A stretch of 46,644 nt of DNA from the NCBI GenBank assembly GCA_963517825.1, contig CAUQGB010000005.1, positions 1 through 46,644 on the forward strand. Reading direction: 5' to 3'. Source of the stretch: Nanogingivalis sp963517825 (GTDB lineage Bacteria > Patescibacteriota > Saccharimonadia > Saccharimonadales > Saccharimonadaceae). A program made the translations under genes and the position numbers. Shown here piece by piece: positions 30,701 to 37,038 of the stretch. Below the pieces are notes generated by a model. It was not told the DNA's origin. It did not search any database and was given only the letters and a program-made list of their open reading frames with translations. The stretch's first letter is position 1. Every line of letters starts with the position of its first letter.

Positions 30701-31108
30701 CAACTGAGAAACGATTACGCGTTCAGTTCCGTTAATAATAAAGGTTCCCTGGTTTGTCATCCAAGGATAGTCACCAAGGTAAATTTCTTGCTCCTTAACC
30801 TCGCCAGTAACTTTATTTGTAAGTTCAACCTGGACATGAAGCGGAGCTTCAAACGTTAAATTATTCTCTTTTGCGAAATCTTTTGTTGTTTTTGGAGCTT
30901 GAAATTCATAGCTCTTAAATCGCAAAGATAACTTTTGACCAGTATAATCATCAATTGGGTTAATCTCTTCGAAAATCTCACTCAAACCATTGTCGACAAA
31001 ATCTTTCCAAGATTCCTTTTGGTGAGCGATTAAATCTGGGGTTTCAAGAATAGCGTCTTCTTTCGAAAAAAACGCTCGTCCTGCAGCATTAAAGTGCTTT
31101 TTTGCCAT
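27761..31108 (-). CDS. rpoB: RNA polymerase beta subunit
   Basis: 1115 aa. The rifampicin-pocket segment is near residues 384-410 (SQLAQVMDETNPLSELSHKR): the residues equal to E. coli D516, H526 and S531 are kept, while F514 is Val and L533 is Met. Further landmarks are RDRAGLEVRDSHPTHYGRIC, KMAGRHGNKGVVAKILPEAD and GGKAQNGGQRFGEMEVWALE. The C-terminus is a long acidic tail (about 1060-1115). It starts at ATG 31108 with GGAG and forms an operon with rpoC. The leader is about 117 nt and carries an imperfect direct repeat and hairpins. rplJ/rplL are not directly upstream. Confidence 0.98.
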   Translation of the reverse strand: MAKKHFNAAGRAFFSKEDAILETPDLIAHQKESWKDFVDNGLSEIFEEINPIDDYTGQKLSLRFKSYEFQAPKTTKDFAKENNLTFEAPLHVQVELTNKVTGEVKEQEIYLGDYPWMTNQGTFIINGTERVIVSQLIRSEGVYFNAETGSDGKKYYGAKLIPVRGAWLEFETDPKTGVIYVKIDRRRKLPVTTFLRALGRMTNAEMRETFADIDGGDVKFIQSTLEKDQSSGPNEALIEVYRRLRPGDLATIENARNMIERMFFDFKRFDYGRVGRYKINKRLNLETPNTAENRSFQMEDLFEIIKEIIHLNNTQGEVDDIDSLDNRRVKLVGELVARQFRVGMLRMQRNAMDRMSMTDIETVTPGQLVNARPVVAAVREFFAGSQLAQVMDETNPLSELSHKRRLSSMGPGGVTRDRAGLEVRDSHPTHYGRICLVETPEGGNVGLVTNLATFARINEYGFIEAPYLRVKDGKVTNEVVYLDADHEMREIIADAGSKLNEDGSFVEAQVSARKNLIPSQVNASEVTFMDAVHRQVLGAAASLIPFAERDRIDRALTGSAMQKQAVPLLWTEAPTVGTGVEADIARNLSQIIVAEDDGEVVRADAVAVEVEYKSGVVKYELKHFEKTADDRCYNQKVVVSRGQKVKKGDILAEGASIKDGEIALGRDLRVAFMSWGGFNMDDAVIISDRLVKEDTLTNINIKDYMVEVRETKLGPEVVTRDIPNASEYSLRHLDEEGIVQIGSEVKPGDVLVGKITPKGEQELSSEERLLRAIFGEKAKDVRDTSQRMKNTGSGKVIGVKIFSKENGHEMRAGVLKQIQIFVAESRKIMVGDKMAGRHGNKGVVAKILPEADMPFMEDGTPIDVILSPLGVPSRMNLGQLFEVHLGMAAKTQGYRVATPSYDGVDAETLSDELEAAGVPRDGKVQLFDGQTGEPFEQRTTVGFMHMIKLHHLVADKIHARSTGPYTMVTQQPLGGKAQNGGQRFGEMEVWALEAYGAANMLQEMLTIKSDDVVGRSKAYESIIKNNEIVGPKLPESFNVLVKELQGLGLRVDLLDQHSSSIDADELLAERNKDTDSSTIEEDENFETVRDESDGEFEDDMNIQDIDEIEEIKEEA

Positions 31109-31145
31109 TTTTCTCCTCGCATTTATAAGTGTTATTAGAATCGGC

Positions 31146-31208
31146 CCGAAGATTCTCCGCCTGCGACTTTCGAAAATTTGCCATCAATTCCGAAGTAAAA
31201 TTCTCCGC
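31146..31208 (-). repeat. Imperfect direct repeat in the rpoBC leader
   Basis: On the plus strand CCGAAG-ATTCTCCGC (31146-31160) recurs as CCGAAG-TAAA-ATTCTCCGC (31190-31208). Each copy lies in the predicted rpoBC 5' leader; nearby are small hairpins AGAATC/GATTCT and GCAAG/CTTGC. Confidence 0.5.
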
Positions 31209-31231
31209 AAGCACACTACTTCTTGCTGTCC

Positions 31232-31260
31232 ATTCTAACATATTTTTTTAAAAAAATCAA
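31232..31260 (-). promoter_or_regulatory. Promoter of rpoBC
   Basis: Minus strand -35 TTGATT (31255-31260), 17-bp spacer, extended -10 TGTTAGAAT (TAGAAT 31232-31237), right after the terminator at 31263-31286. Confidence 0.75.
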
Positions 31261-31262
31261 TG

Positions 31263-31286
31263 AAAAAACCGCTAAAAATAGCGGCT
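31263..31286 (-). terminator. Terminator of the 53-aa gene
   Basis: Minus strand CCGCTA-TTTT-TAGCGG followed by TTTTTTC, 6 nt after the stop at 31292. Confidence 0.85.
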
Positions 31287-31291
31287 AAAGA

Positions 31292-31453
31292 TTAATGTCT
31301 AATTTGCGAAGCATAATAATCTTGCTGCAGCTTCGCTTCTTTACCTGCTAAATGTGCTCTGTTTTCTTTTTCGCCAATAGATTTACTTTCTGGCTTTTTG
31401 TGATGATAGAATCCAGTTTTTTGAACTTGTTCAAATAAATCCTTCGCTGTCAT
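31292..31453 (-). CDS. Unknown 53-aa protein
   Basis: ATG 31453, TAA 31292, preceded by a strong ribosome site GGAGGT at 8 nt and a promoter at 31496-31524, and closed by a terminator, so it is very probably expressed. It begins MTAKDLFEQVQKTGFYHHKK and is charged with His/Lys/Gln-rich parts, ending QQDYYASQIRH. It has no membrane helix or Cys. No family recognised. It is transcribed towards rpoBC but separated from it by a terminator. Confidence 0.7.
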   Translation of the reverse strand: MTAKDLFEQVQKTGFYHHKKPESKSIGEKENRAHLAGKEAKLQQDYYASQIRH

Positions 31454-31495
31454 GCAAACCACCTCCAAAATTTTTTTTCGCCCAAGGCTTATACG

Positions 31496-31524
31496 ATTCT
31501 ACACCCATTCAGCAAAAAGATCAA
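31496..31524 (-). promoter_or_regulatory. Promoter of the 53-aa gene
   Basis: Minus strand -35 TTGATC (31519-31524), 17-bp spacer, -10 TAGAAT (31496-31501). It is back-to-back with the plus-strand promoter at 31529-31557. Confidence 0.75.
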
Positions 31525-31528
31525 TACC

Positions 31529-31557
31529 TTGATTTTTTATTGTTTTTATGCTATTAT
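31529..31557 (+). promoter_or_regulatory. Promoter of the 200-aa secreted protein
   Basis: Plus strand -35 TTGATT (31529-31534), 17-bp spacer, extended -10 TGCTATTAT (TATTAT 31552-31557). The leader is about 65 nt. Confidence 0.75.
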
Positions 31558-31627
31558 ATATCTATTAAATTTTTTACGCACCTTTAAACTATTTTGATGT
31601 TTTTTGAGTGCGTTAGAAGGAATTAAA

Positions 31628-32230
31628 ATGAAGAAAAAATATTTCTTTTTAGTGCTCTTCGTAGCGCTATTTTCGTTTTCAGCATATTCTACAAGCAAAG
31701 CTTTTGCGCAAGAACGTAAAAATAACATTGCGCAGGTTAGCTTCAAAGACTATTTCGAAAAAGGTAAATCTTTCTCGAAAGATAAGTGGAGTAATTTTCA
31801 AACTGTTCGAGATAATTATTTCGAAGAATCGATAGAGGCAAAAGGGTTAACTTTTGTCGATGAAAATGGCAATCAAGTTGAGAAAGCCTATTTCTCAATC
31901 TCATCGAAGCTTCGGATTAATCCTGTAATAAAAATTACAGATGAAGATGGAAATGAGATTAAAGTTTCGTCTTGGCGAGCTCACGGCAAAAATTCAAAAT
32001 TTGTGTTCATCAAAGAAATCGGATACAGTCGTGCAAAAACATCTTATAGCTCTGGCGAAAATCTATTATTACCAAATGATAAATATTATGTTTTAGCTTT
32101 AAGGGTTTCGAAAGATGAGAAAAATTCGCAAGAAATTTGGCCGGTGCCGGTTTCTAAGATTGAATTTAATCGCCTCAAAAAATCCGCCATTGGCGAAAAA
32201 GTTAAGCCAATTGACGGATATAATTACTAA
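31628..32230 (+). CDS. Secreted protein of unknown function, 200 aa
   Basis: Start at ATG 31628 with GAAGGA 7 nt upstream; a TTG further up at 31604 is rejected. The signal peptide MKKKYFFLVLFVALFSFSAY has likely cleavage near SKAFA-QE (about residue 27). The mature part is charged and probably beta-rich, with no Cys: GLTFVDENGNQVEKAYFSIS and EIWPVPVSKIEFNRLKKSAI near the end. No family recognised. It is one of only three plus-strand genes and is ended by its own terminator. Confidence 0.7.
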   Translation: MKKKYFFLVLFVALFSFSAYSTSKAFAQERKNNIAQVSFKDYFEKGKSFSKDKWSNFQTVRDNYFEESIEAKGLTFVDENGNQVEKAYFSISSKLRINPVIKITDEDGNEIKVSSWRAHGKNSKFVFIKEIGYSRAKTSYSSGENLLLPNDKYYVLALRVSKDEKNSQEIWPVPVSKIEFNRLKKSAIGEKVKPIDGYNY

Positions 32231-32258
32231 TAGTCTCGTTTGTGAGGCTATTTTTTTC
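32231..32258 (+). terminator. Terminator of the 200-aa secreted protein gene
   Basis: Plus strand TAGTCTC-GTTTGT-GAGGCTA followed by TTTTTTTC. The clpP stop at 32259 is directly beyond, and the hairpin may serve both directions, though only the plus strand has a good U-run. Confidence 0.8.
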
Positions 32259-32849
32259 TTACTGGATTATTTTATCGACTAAGCCGTATTTTACAGCCTC
32301 CTCAGCACTCATCCAATAATCTCGCTCCATATCATTTTTGAGCTTTTCCAAATCCTGACCACTATTTTCAGCCAAAATTTGTGCAAGTTTTTCTTTAAGC
32401 AATAAACTTTCTTTTAGGTCAATTTCTTGGTCTGTAACTTTTCCGCGCGTACCGCTTGATGGCTGATGAATCATTACTCGAGAATTCGGCAAAATCGCAC
32501 GCTTACCTTTTGTTCCGGCCGCTAGCAAAAACGCTCCCATTGAAGCTTGCAAACCGATCCCAATTGTTTGCACATCTGGTTTGATAAATTTAATCGTGTC
32601 ATAAATGGCCAAACCATCATAAACACTTCCGCCAGGGCTATTAATGTAGAGCTTAATATCTTCATCTGGATTTTCGAAAGCCAAATGAAGAAGTTGCGCC
32701 ACCACAACATTCGCCGTGTGTGAGTTCACGTCTTCACCCAAAAAAATAACTCGTTCTTTTAAAAGCCGCGAATAAATATCAAACGCTCGCTCACCTCTAT
32801 TAGTCTCTTCAACAACCGTTGGAACTAAATAATTCTCTGTTTTTCGCAT
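32259..32849 (-). CDS. clpP: ATP-dependent Clp protease proteolytic subunit
   Basis: 196 aa with the Ser-His-Asp triad: GLQASMGAFLLAAG (Ser), SRVMIHQPSSGTRG (His) and MERDYWMSAEEAVKYGLVD (Asp). It forms the tetradecameric chamber that partners ClpC. It has a strong ribosome site AAGGAGG and begins 9 nt after the clpC stop, so clpC-clpP form one operon under the CIRCE-bearing promoter. Confidence 0.97.
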   Translation of the reverse strand: MRKTENYLVPTVVEETNRGERAFDIYSRLLKERVIFLGEDVNSHTANVVVAQLLHLAFENPDEDIKLYINSPGGSVYDGLAIYDTIKFIKPDVQTIGIGLQASMGAFLLAAGTKGKRAILPNSRVMIHQPSSGTRGKVTDQEIDLKESLLLKEKLAQILAENSGQDLEKLKNDMERDYWMSAEEAVKYGLVDKIIQ

Positions 32850-32858
32850 TTTACCTCC

Positions 32859-35345
32859 TTAATCTTTCGAAACTTCAATTATAATTTCACCATTTTTTGC
32901 ACTCGCTACAAATTGCGTTCCTTTTGATGGATTTTTTACCAAAATTTCCTCGGCTAGCTTGTGCTCAAGTAAATCCTCAATTGCGCGCCTAAGCGGTCTT
33001 GCCCCATTTTTGGCATCATAGCCCTTTTCAATAATAAAATCTTTCGCTGATTTTCGAACTTTCAAATTCAAACCTTTTCGAAGTAGTCGATTATTCAAAT
33101 CAGCTAAAAGAATATCAAAAATCTTGCCAATTTCAGTTTTCGAAATTGATTGAAATGTAATAATTCCGTCGAATCGATTTAAAAGCTCAGGTTTTAGAAC
33201 TTTTTCAAGAGCCCTTCGAGCAAATTTTTCATTTTTTGAGTGATTCTTTTTCGAAGAACTTTCCGCCTCAAACCCGAGCGATTTTTCATTCATCATTTCA
33301 CTTGCACCAAGATTACTTGTTAAAATTACAACAGTGTTTTTAAACGAAACTTTTCGCCCTTCAGAATCCGTTAATTCACCATCTTCTAAAAGTTGTAAAA
33401 GTAGATCGAAAGTATCTGGGTGGGCTTTTTCAATTTCATCAAAAAGCACTACAGAATATGGCTGACGGCGAATTTTTTCTGTTAAAGTTCCGCCTTCACC
33501 ATATCCAACATAACCAGCTGGCGCACCCAAAAGTTGCGAAGTTTTATGTTTTTCGCCAAATTCACTCATATCAATTTTAATTAAAGATTTCGAACCGCCA
33601 AAAACCTCATTTGCAAGCTGGCGTGAAAGTTCGGTTTTTCCAACACCAGTCGGGCCAAGAAAGATAAACGAACCAATTGGACGATTTTCATCTGAAATAC
33701 CAGATTTATTACGGCGGATTGCTTTCGAAATTTTCTCAATCGCCTCACCTTGACCAGTCACCTTTTTCGAAAGATGTTTTTCAAGATTTTGTAGAATTTT
33801 TGCCTGATTTTTTGAAATTTTTTGAACCGGAATATTCGTTTTTAAAGAAATCGCTCGTGCCACATAATCGCTCGTTAAAATAATTTTTTTCGAACTTTTT
33901 GCTTTTTGCTCTTCTTCACTAAGTTTTTTTCTAAGTTGTGAAATTCGCGTTTTATAAAGAGCCGCACCTTCGAAATCTTCATTTTCTGCCGCCCGAATTT
34001 GCTTTTCATTCAATTTCTCAATCTCGCGCGAGAATTCTAAAATTTTATTCGGTTTCGACACCTTCTCGCTCGCAGCTAACGCACCAGCCTCATCTAAAAT
34101 ATCAATAGCTTTATCCGGCATTTGGCGGTCAAAAATATACCTCGCACTCATATCAACGATTTCACCCAAAACTTCATCAGAAACTTCAATATTATGATAT
34201 TTTTCATATTTTTCTCGCAAACCTTTTAAAATATCAATCGTTTCATTTAAGCTTGGTTCTTCAACCTGAACAGATTGAAAACGCCGATTTAATGCAGAAT
34301 CTTTCTCAATCGATTTTTTAAATTCGTCAAAAGTTGTGGCACCGATTAGTTTAATTTTTCCACGAGCGAGCGCTGGCTTTAAAATATTTGCCGCATCCAT
34401 TGCGCCCTCCGCCGAGCCAGTTCCTGCTAAAAGATGAATTTCATCAATAAATGCAATAATTTCTTGATGTTTTTCAAGAGCTTTAATTACATTTTTTAGC
34501 CGCTCTTCAAACTGACCACGAAATTTCGTACCAGCCAACATTCCAGCTAAGTCAATTTCAAAAATTCGCTTTCCAATTAGTTGTAATGGAACTTGTTCTT
34601 TCGAAATTTTTTGGGCAAGAAGCTCAACTACAGAGGTTTTTCCAACTCCAGCTTCACCAATCAAAACTGGATTCGATTTCGTGCGACGAAGCAAAACCGT
34701 GATTAATCTCTGAACTTCAGTTTCACGCCCAATTACTGGATCAAGTTCGCCATTTTTAGCTTTTTCTGTCAAATCTTCACCAAATTTCTTCAAAATTGCA
34801 ATTTCACGGCTCGATTGTTGCCTCTCTGTTTTTTTTCGAAAGCTTTTTTGTTCAATTTCATCAATTCCTTCAGCTGAATTTTCGTTCGAAAACAGAATGT
34901 CAAAAGCATTCACTAACCCCTCAATATCAGCCCCAGTTTGCCGAAGTACAACCTGCAATTTTAAATCTTTTTGCTTTAAAATTGAGAAAAGCAGGTTTTT
35001 TGTGCCAATTTCATTATCGTCACCAGAAATTAAACTCGCCATTTTTAATGCAAAAACTGCACGGTCGGTTAAAGCTCGCACATTTGGATCTGCAAAATCT
35101 GGCATACTTTTCGAAATTGGCGGATTTTCAACAAAAAAATCATATAAATCTTCAAATTTTAAGCCGTATTCATATGCTAAAGTTGCCGCCGAAGATTCGC
35201 GATTTGCTAAAATTCCTAACAAAATATGTTCAATTCCAATGTAACCAGTTTTAAATTTACGAGAGAAAAATTCTGCTCGCTCCAAACTTTTGTGCGAATT
35301 TTCACTCATTCGCGAAATAATTTCTTGAAAATCTTCAGGTATCAT
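32859..35345 (-). CDS. clpC: ClpC-type AAA+ chaperone/unfoldase
   Basis: 828 aa. Order: N-terminal Clp_N repeats (about 1-140), first AAA module with Walker A LIGEAGVGKTSVVELL and Walker B IIAFIDEIHLLAGTGSAEGA, a UVR-type middle segment (NEDFEGAALYKTRISQLRKK), then the second AAA module with IFLGPTGVGKTELSRQL and a C-terminal D2-small domain. The UVR segment and length point to ClpC rather than ClpB. It unfolds substrates for ClpP. Its promoter overlaps a perfect CIRCE operator, and the -10 lies 6 nt before the ATG, so the mRNA should be leaderless. HrcA itself is not in this window. Confidence 0.95.
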   Translation of the reverse strand: MIPEDFQEIISRMSENSHKSLERAEFFSRKFKTGYIGIEHILLGILANRESSAATLAYEYGLKFEDLYDFFVENPPISKSMPDFADPNVRALTDRAVFALKMASLISGDDNEIGTKNLLFSILKQKDLKLQVVLRQTGADIEGLVNAFDILFSNENSAEGIDEIEQKSFRKKTERQQSSREIAILKKFGEDLTEKAKNGELDPVIGRETEVQRLITVLLRRTKSNPVLIGEAGVGKTSVVELLAQKISKEQVPLQLIGKRIFEIDLAGMLAGTKFRGQFEERLKNVIKALEKHQEIIAFIDEIHLLAGTGSAEGAMDAANILKPALARGKIKLIGATTFDEFKKSIEKDSALNRRFQSVQVEEPSLNETIDILKGLREKYEKYHNIEVSDEVLGEIVDMSARYIFDRQMPDKAIDILDEAGALAASEKVSKPNKILEFSREIEKLNEKQIRAAENEDFEGAALYKTRISQLRKKLSEEEQKAKSSKKIILTSDYVARAISLKTNIPVQKISKNQAKILQNLEKHLSKKVTGQGEAIEKISKAIRRNKSGISDENRPIGSFIFLGPTGVGKTELSRQLANEVFGGSKSLIKIDMSEFGEKHKTSQLLGAPAGYVGYGEGGTLTEKIRRQPYSVVLFDEIEKAHPDTFDLLLQLLEDGELTDSEGRKVSFKNTVVILTSNLGASEMMNEKSLGFEAESSSKKNHSKNEKFARRALEKVLKPELLNRFDGIITFQSISKTEIGKIFDILLADLNNRLLRKGLNLKVRKSAKDFIIEKGYDAKNGARPLRRAIEDLLEHKLAEEILVKNPSKGTQFVASAKNGEIIIEVSKD

Positions 35346-35351
35346 AACTCT

Positions 35352-35380
35352 ATTTTATCATACTTTTAGCACTCTTACAA
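35352..35380 (-). promoter_or_regulatory. Promoter of clpC-clpP (leaderless)
   Basis: Minus strand -35 TTGTAA (35375-35380), 17-bp spacer, extended -10 TGATAAAAT (TAAAAT 35352-35357), 6 nt before the ATG. The CIRCE element covers the -35 and part of the spacer. Confidence 0.65.
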
Positions 35381-35392
35381 TATGAGTGCTAA
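35366..35392. promoter_or_regulatory. CIRCE element (HrcA operator)
   Basis: TTAGCACTC-N9-GAGTGCTAA, an exact match to the CIRCE consensus. It overlaps the clpC -35, so HrcA binding should block polymerase; clpC-clpP are predicted heat-shock genes. It lies 17 bp from the divergent ogt promoter (-35 at 35409), which may also be influenced. Confidence 0.95.
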
Positions 35393-35408
35393 TAATTTCT
35401 TATTTTAT

Positions 35409-35437
35409 TTGACTTTTTAGGCTTTTTTATATATAAT
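35409..35437 (+). promoter_or_regulatory. Promoter of ogt
   Basis: Plus strand -35 TTGACT (35409-35414), 17-bp spacer, -10 TATAAT (35432-35437), 12 nt before the ATG; the leader would be about 5 nt. Confidence 0.8.
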
Positions 35438-35449
35438 TGTCATATTAAA

Positions 35450-35956
35450 ATGCGTGAACTAAAACTTTCTAAAATTCAAACGCCACTTGGCGAAATGACG
35501 GCAATCGCTCATGACGATGCTTTGTTTTTTTTGGAATTTCAAGATAATGAAAATTTCGAAAAAGATTTAGCTCAAATTAAAGAGTTTTTTGAAGTTGAAA
35601 ATATTGAAGAAGGCGAAAATCTACCAATTAAACAGATACGCATTGAACTTGAAGATTATTTTAAACACCCTTTTGCAGGTTTTAAAACACCAATCGAAAT
35701 GATTGGAACAGATTTTCAAAAACAGGTTTGGGAGGAGCTTCAGAATATTCGCTCCGGCTCAACCTCAACATATTCTGAAATTGCCGAAAAAATTGAAAAT
35801 CCTAACGCCGTTCGTGCGGTTGGCAACGCTTTAAACGCGAATAAGCTCTCCATAATTATTCCATGCCATCGAGTTCTTACGAAAGATATGGATTTTGGCG
35901 GTTATAACGGAGGCCAAAACCGTAAAAGCTGGCTTCTTCAGCACGAGGGAATTTAA
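35450..35956 (+). CDS. ogt: Methylated-DNA--protein-cysteine methyltransferase
   Basis: 168 aa. The suicide-acceptor Cys is in SIIIPCHRVLTKD, preceded by the helix-turn-helix segment STYSEIAEKIENPNAVRAVG with the Arg finger and GNALNANKLS. An N-terminal ribonuclease-like domain is short. The end FGGYNGGQNRKSWLLQHEG is typical. It removes O6-methylguanine and O4-methylthymine damage by transferring the alkyl group to itself. No Ada regulatory domain is present. The promoter predicts almost no 5' leader, and no Shine-Dalgarno is present. Confidence 0.96.
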   Translation: MRELKLSKIQTPLGEMTAIAHDDALFFLEFQDNENFEKDLAQIKEFFEVENIEEGENLPIKQIRIELEDYFKHPFAGFKTPIEMIGTDFQKQVWEELQNIRSGSTSTYSEIAEKIENPNAVRAVGNALNANKLSIIIPCHRVLTKDMDFGGYNGGQNRKSWLLQHEGI

Positions 35957-35983
35957 AAAAAAACGCTCAACTAGAGCGTTTTA
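35953..35983. terminator. Bidirectional terminator between ogt and the galU-like gene
   Basis: AACGCTC-(5 nt)-GAGCGTT flanked by A8 on the left and TTTAATTT on the right; it serves the galU-like gene best (minus strand U-run TTTTTTTT) and also ogt. Confidence 0.8.
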
Positions 35984-35985
35984 AT

Positions 35986-36936
35986 TTAGAGGCTTTCGAA
36001 GTATTTTATAACTTCTTTCAGATTTTTGATATATTTGTCACGGTTTCCAGAAGCCATCATCATTGCCGGAACCGCCAAAGCGTAGTCATAGCAATTTCCA
36101 GTATCGCAATATAATCCGTTAATACGAACTGCATAGAATTTCATTCCATCATTCATTGCATTTTGTACAGGAATCTGATACATTAGCTCGCCATTTCCGT
36201 CAAACTTTTTCACGTAATCACTCATATATTTAATGAGTTTATTTTCGAAAATTGCTCCACGAACACTTGCGAGCTCACTTTTAGCATTTTCGAAACCTGG
36301 TTTCTCATCAATTTTTTCAACCTCCAAAACCAGATTATCATCTTTATTCCGTGGACGGTGAATGATTTCACCTACCACAATTGCATATTTCGAATATTCG
36401 ACATCATCTTGCACCTGCTTAACTGGCAGAACACTTCCGCCAAACTTCTCGTAAGCTTCGAAAAGTTGTTGAAATTCATTTTTCCCAACTGTTGCAAAGT
36501 TATCATCCGGGAAAAAGTAAGCAAAGTCACTTTCACCAATAAAGTTCATAACTTCAGGTGTACTAAGCGGAGCTTGATTGCCATAAAATGGACAATCCTG
36601 TAAAATAAATTTTGCTGGAGATAAAAACGATACATGCTCCACCTTTTCAGCAAAATCATGTTTGCCTTTATCTTTTAATTCATCAATAATTTTCTGCTTC
36701 TTCTTGAAAACGTCTTTAATAGAGGTTTTTTCTTTCGAAATCACAATTGCAATATTCTGTGCAGAAATTCCAGCCTGAACTAACTTTTCTATTAAAATCA
36801 CAATTGAATTTTGTAAGTATCCTTCAAAGGGTAACGGTATTAATTCCTTAGCAATTTCAAGAGTTGCTGGATATCCGCGTGTGCCAATCCCGGCAGCAGG
36901 AATGATAACTATCAAGTCTTCAATTTTCTTTCGCAT
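35986..36936 (-). CDS. GalU-like sugar-1-phosphate nucleotidyltransferase
   Basis: 316 aa with a Rossmann-like nucleotidyltransferase fold: IVIIPAAGIGTRGYPATLEI near the start, SDFAYFFPDDNFA in the middle and GEIIHRPRNKDDNLVLEVEK. The order and length fit UTP-glucose-1-phosphate uridylyltransferase, but the usual PKE of the signature is AKE and the following DKPxIQY is replaced by PFEGYLQNS, so the base and sugar specificity are uncertain. It probably supplies a nucleotide sugar for surface glycans. It has a strong ribosome site AAGGAGG, and its promoter lies partly inside the nusA terminator. Confidence 0.8.
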   Translation of the reverse strand: MRKKIEDLIVIIPAAGIGTRGYPATLEIAKELIPLPFEGYLQNSIVILIEKLVQAGISAQNIAIVISKEKTSIKDVFKKKQKIIDELKDKGKHDFAEKVEHVSFLSPAKFILQDCPFYGNQAPLSTPEVMNFIGESDFAYFFPDDNFATVGKNEFQQLFEAYEKFGGSVLPVKQVQDDVEYSKYAIVVGEIIHRPRNKDDNLVLEVEKIDEKPGFENAKSELASVRGAIFENKLIKYMSDYVKKFDGNGELMYQIPVQNAMNDGMKFYAVRINGLYCDTGNCYDYALAVPAMMMASGNRDKYIKNLKEVIKYFESL

Positions 36937-36988
36937 ATCTAAATGCCTCCTTTTTTAAGTACTTTGGTCGCCCAAAGCCAATGCAATA

Positions 36989-37017
36989 ATTATAACACGA
37001 GAAAAGCTAGCAGTCAA
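36989..37017 (-). promoter_or_regulatory. Promoter of the galU-like gene
   Basis: Minus strand -35 TTGACT (37012-37017), 17-bp spacer, extended -10 TGTTATAAT (TATAAT 36989-36994). The -35 lies in the loop and 3' arm of the nusA terminator. The leader contains CTTTGG-GCGA-CCAAAG (36962-36977). Confidence 0.8.
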
Positions 37018-37027
37018 CCCTGCTAGC
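37001..37027 (-). terminator. Terminator of nusA
   Basis: Minus strand GCTAGCAG-(6 nt)-CTGCTAGC followed by TTTTC. It overlaps the next promoter. Confidence 0.8.
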
Positions 37028-37038
37028 CCTTAAAGTGT

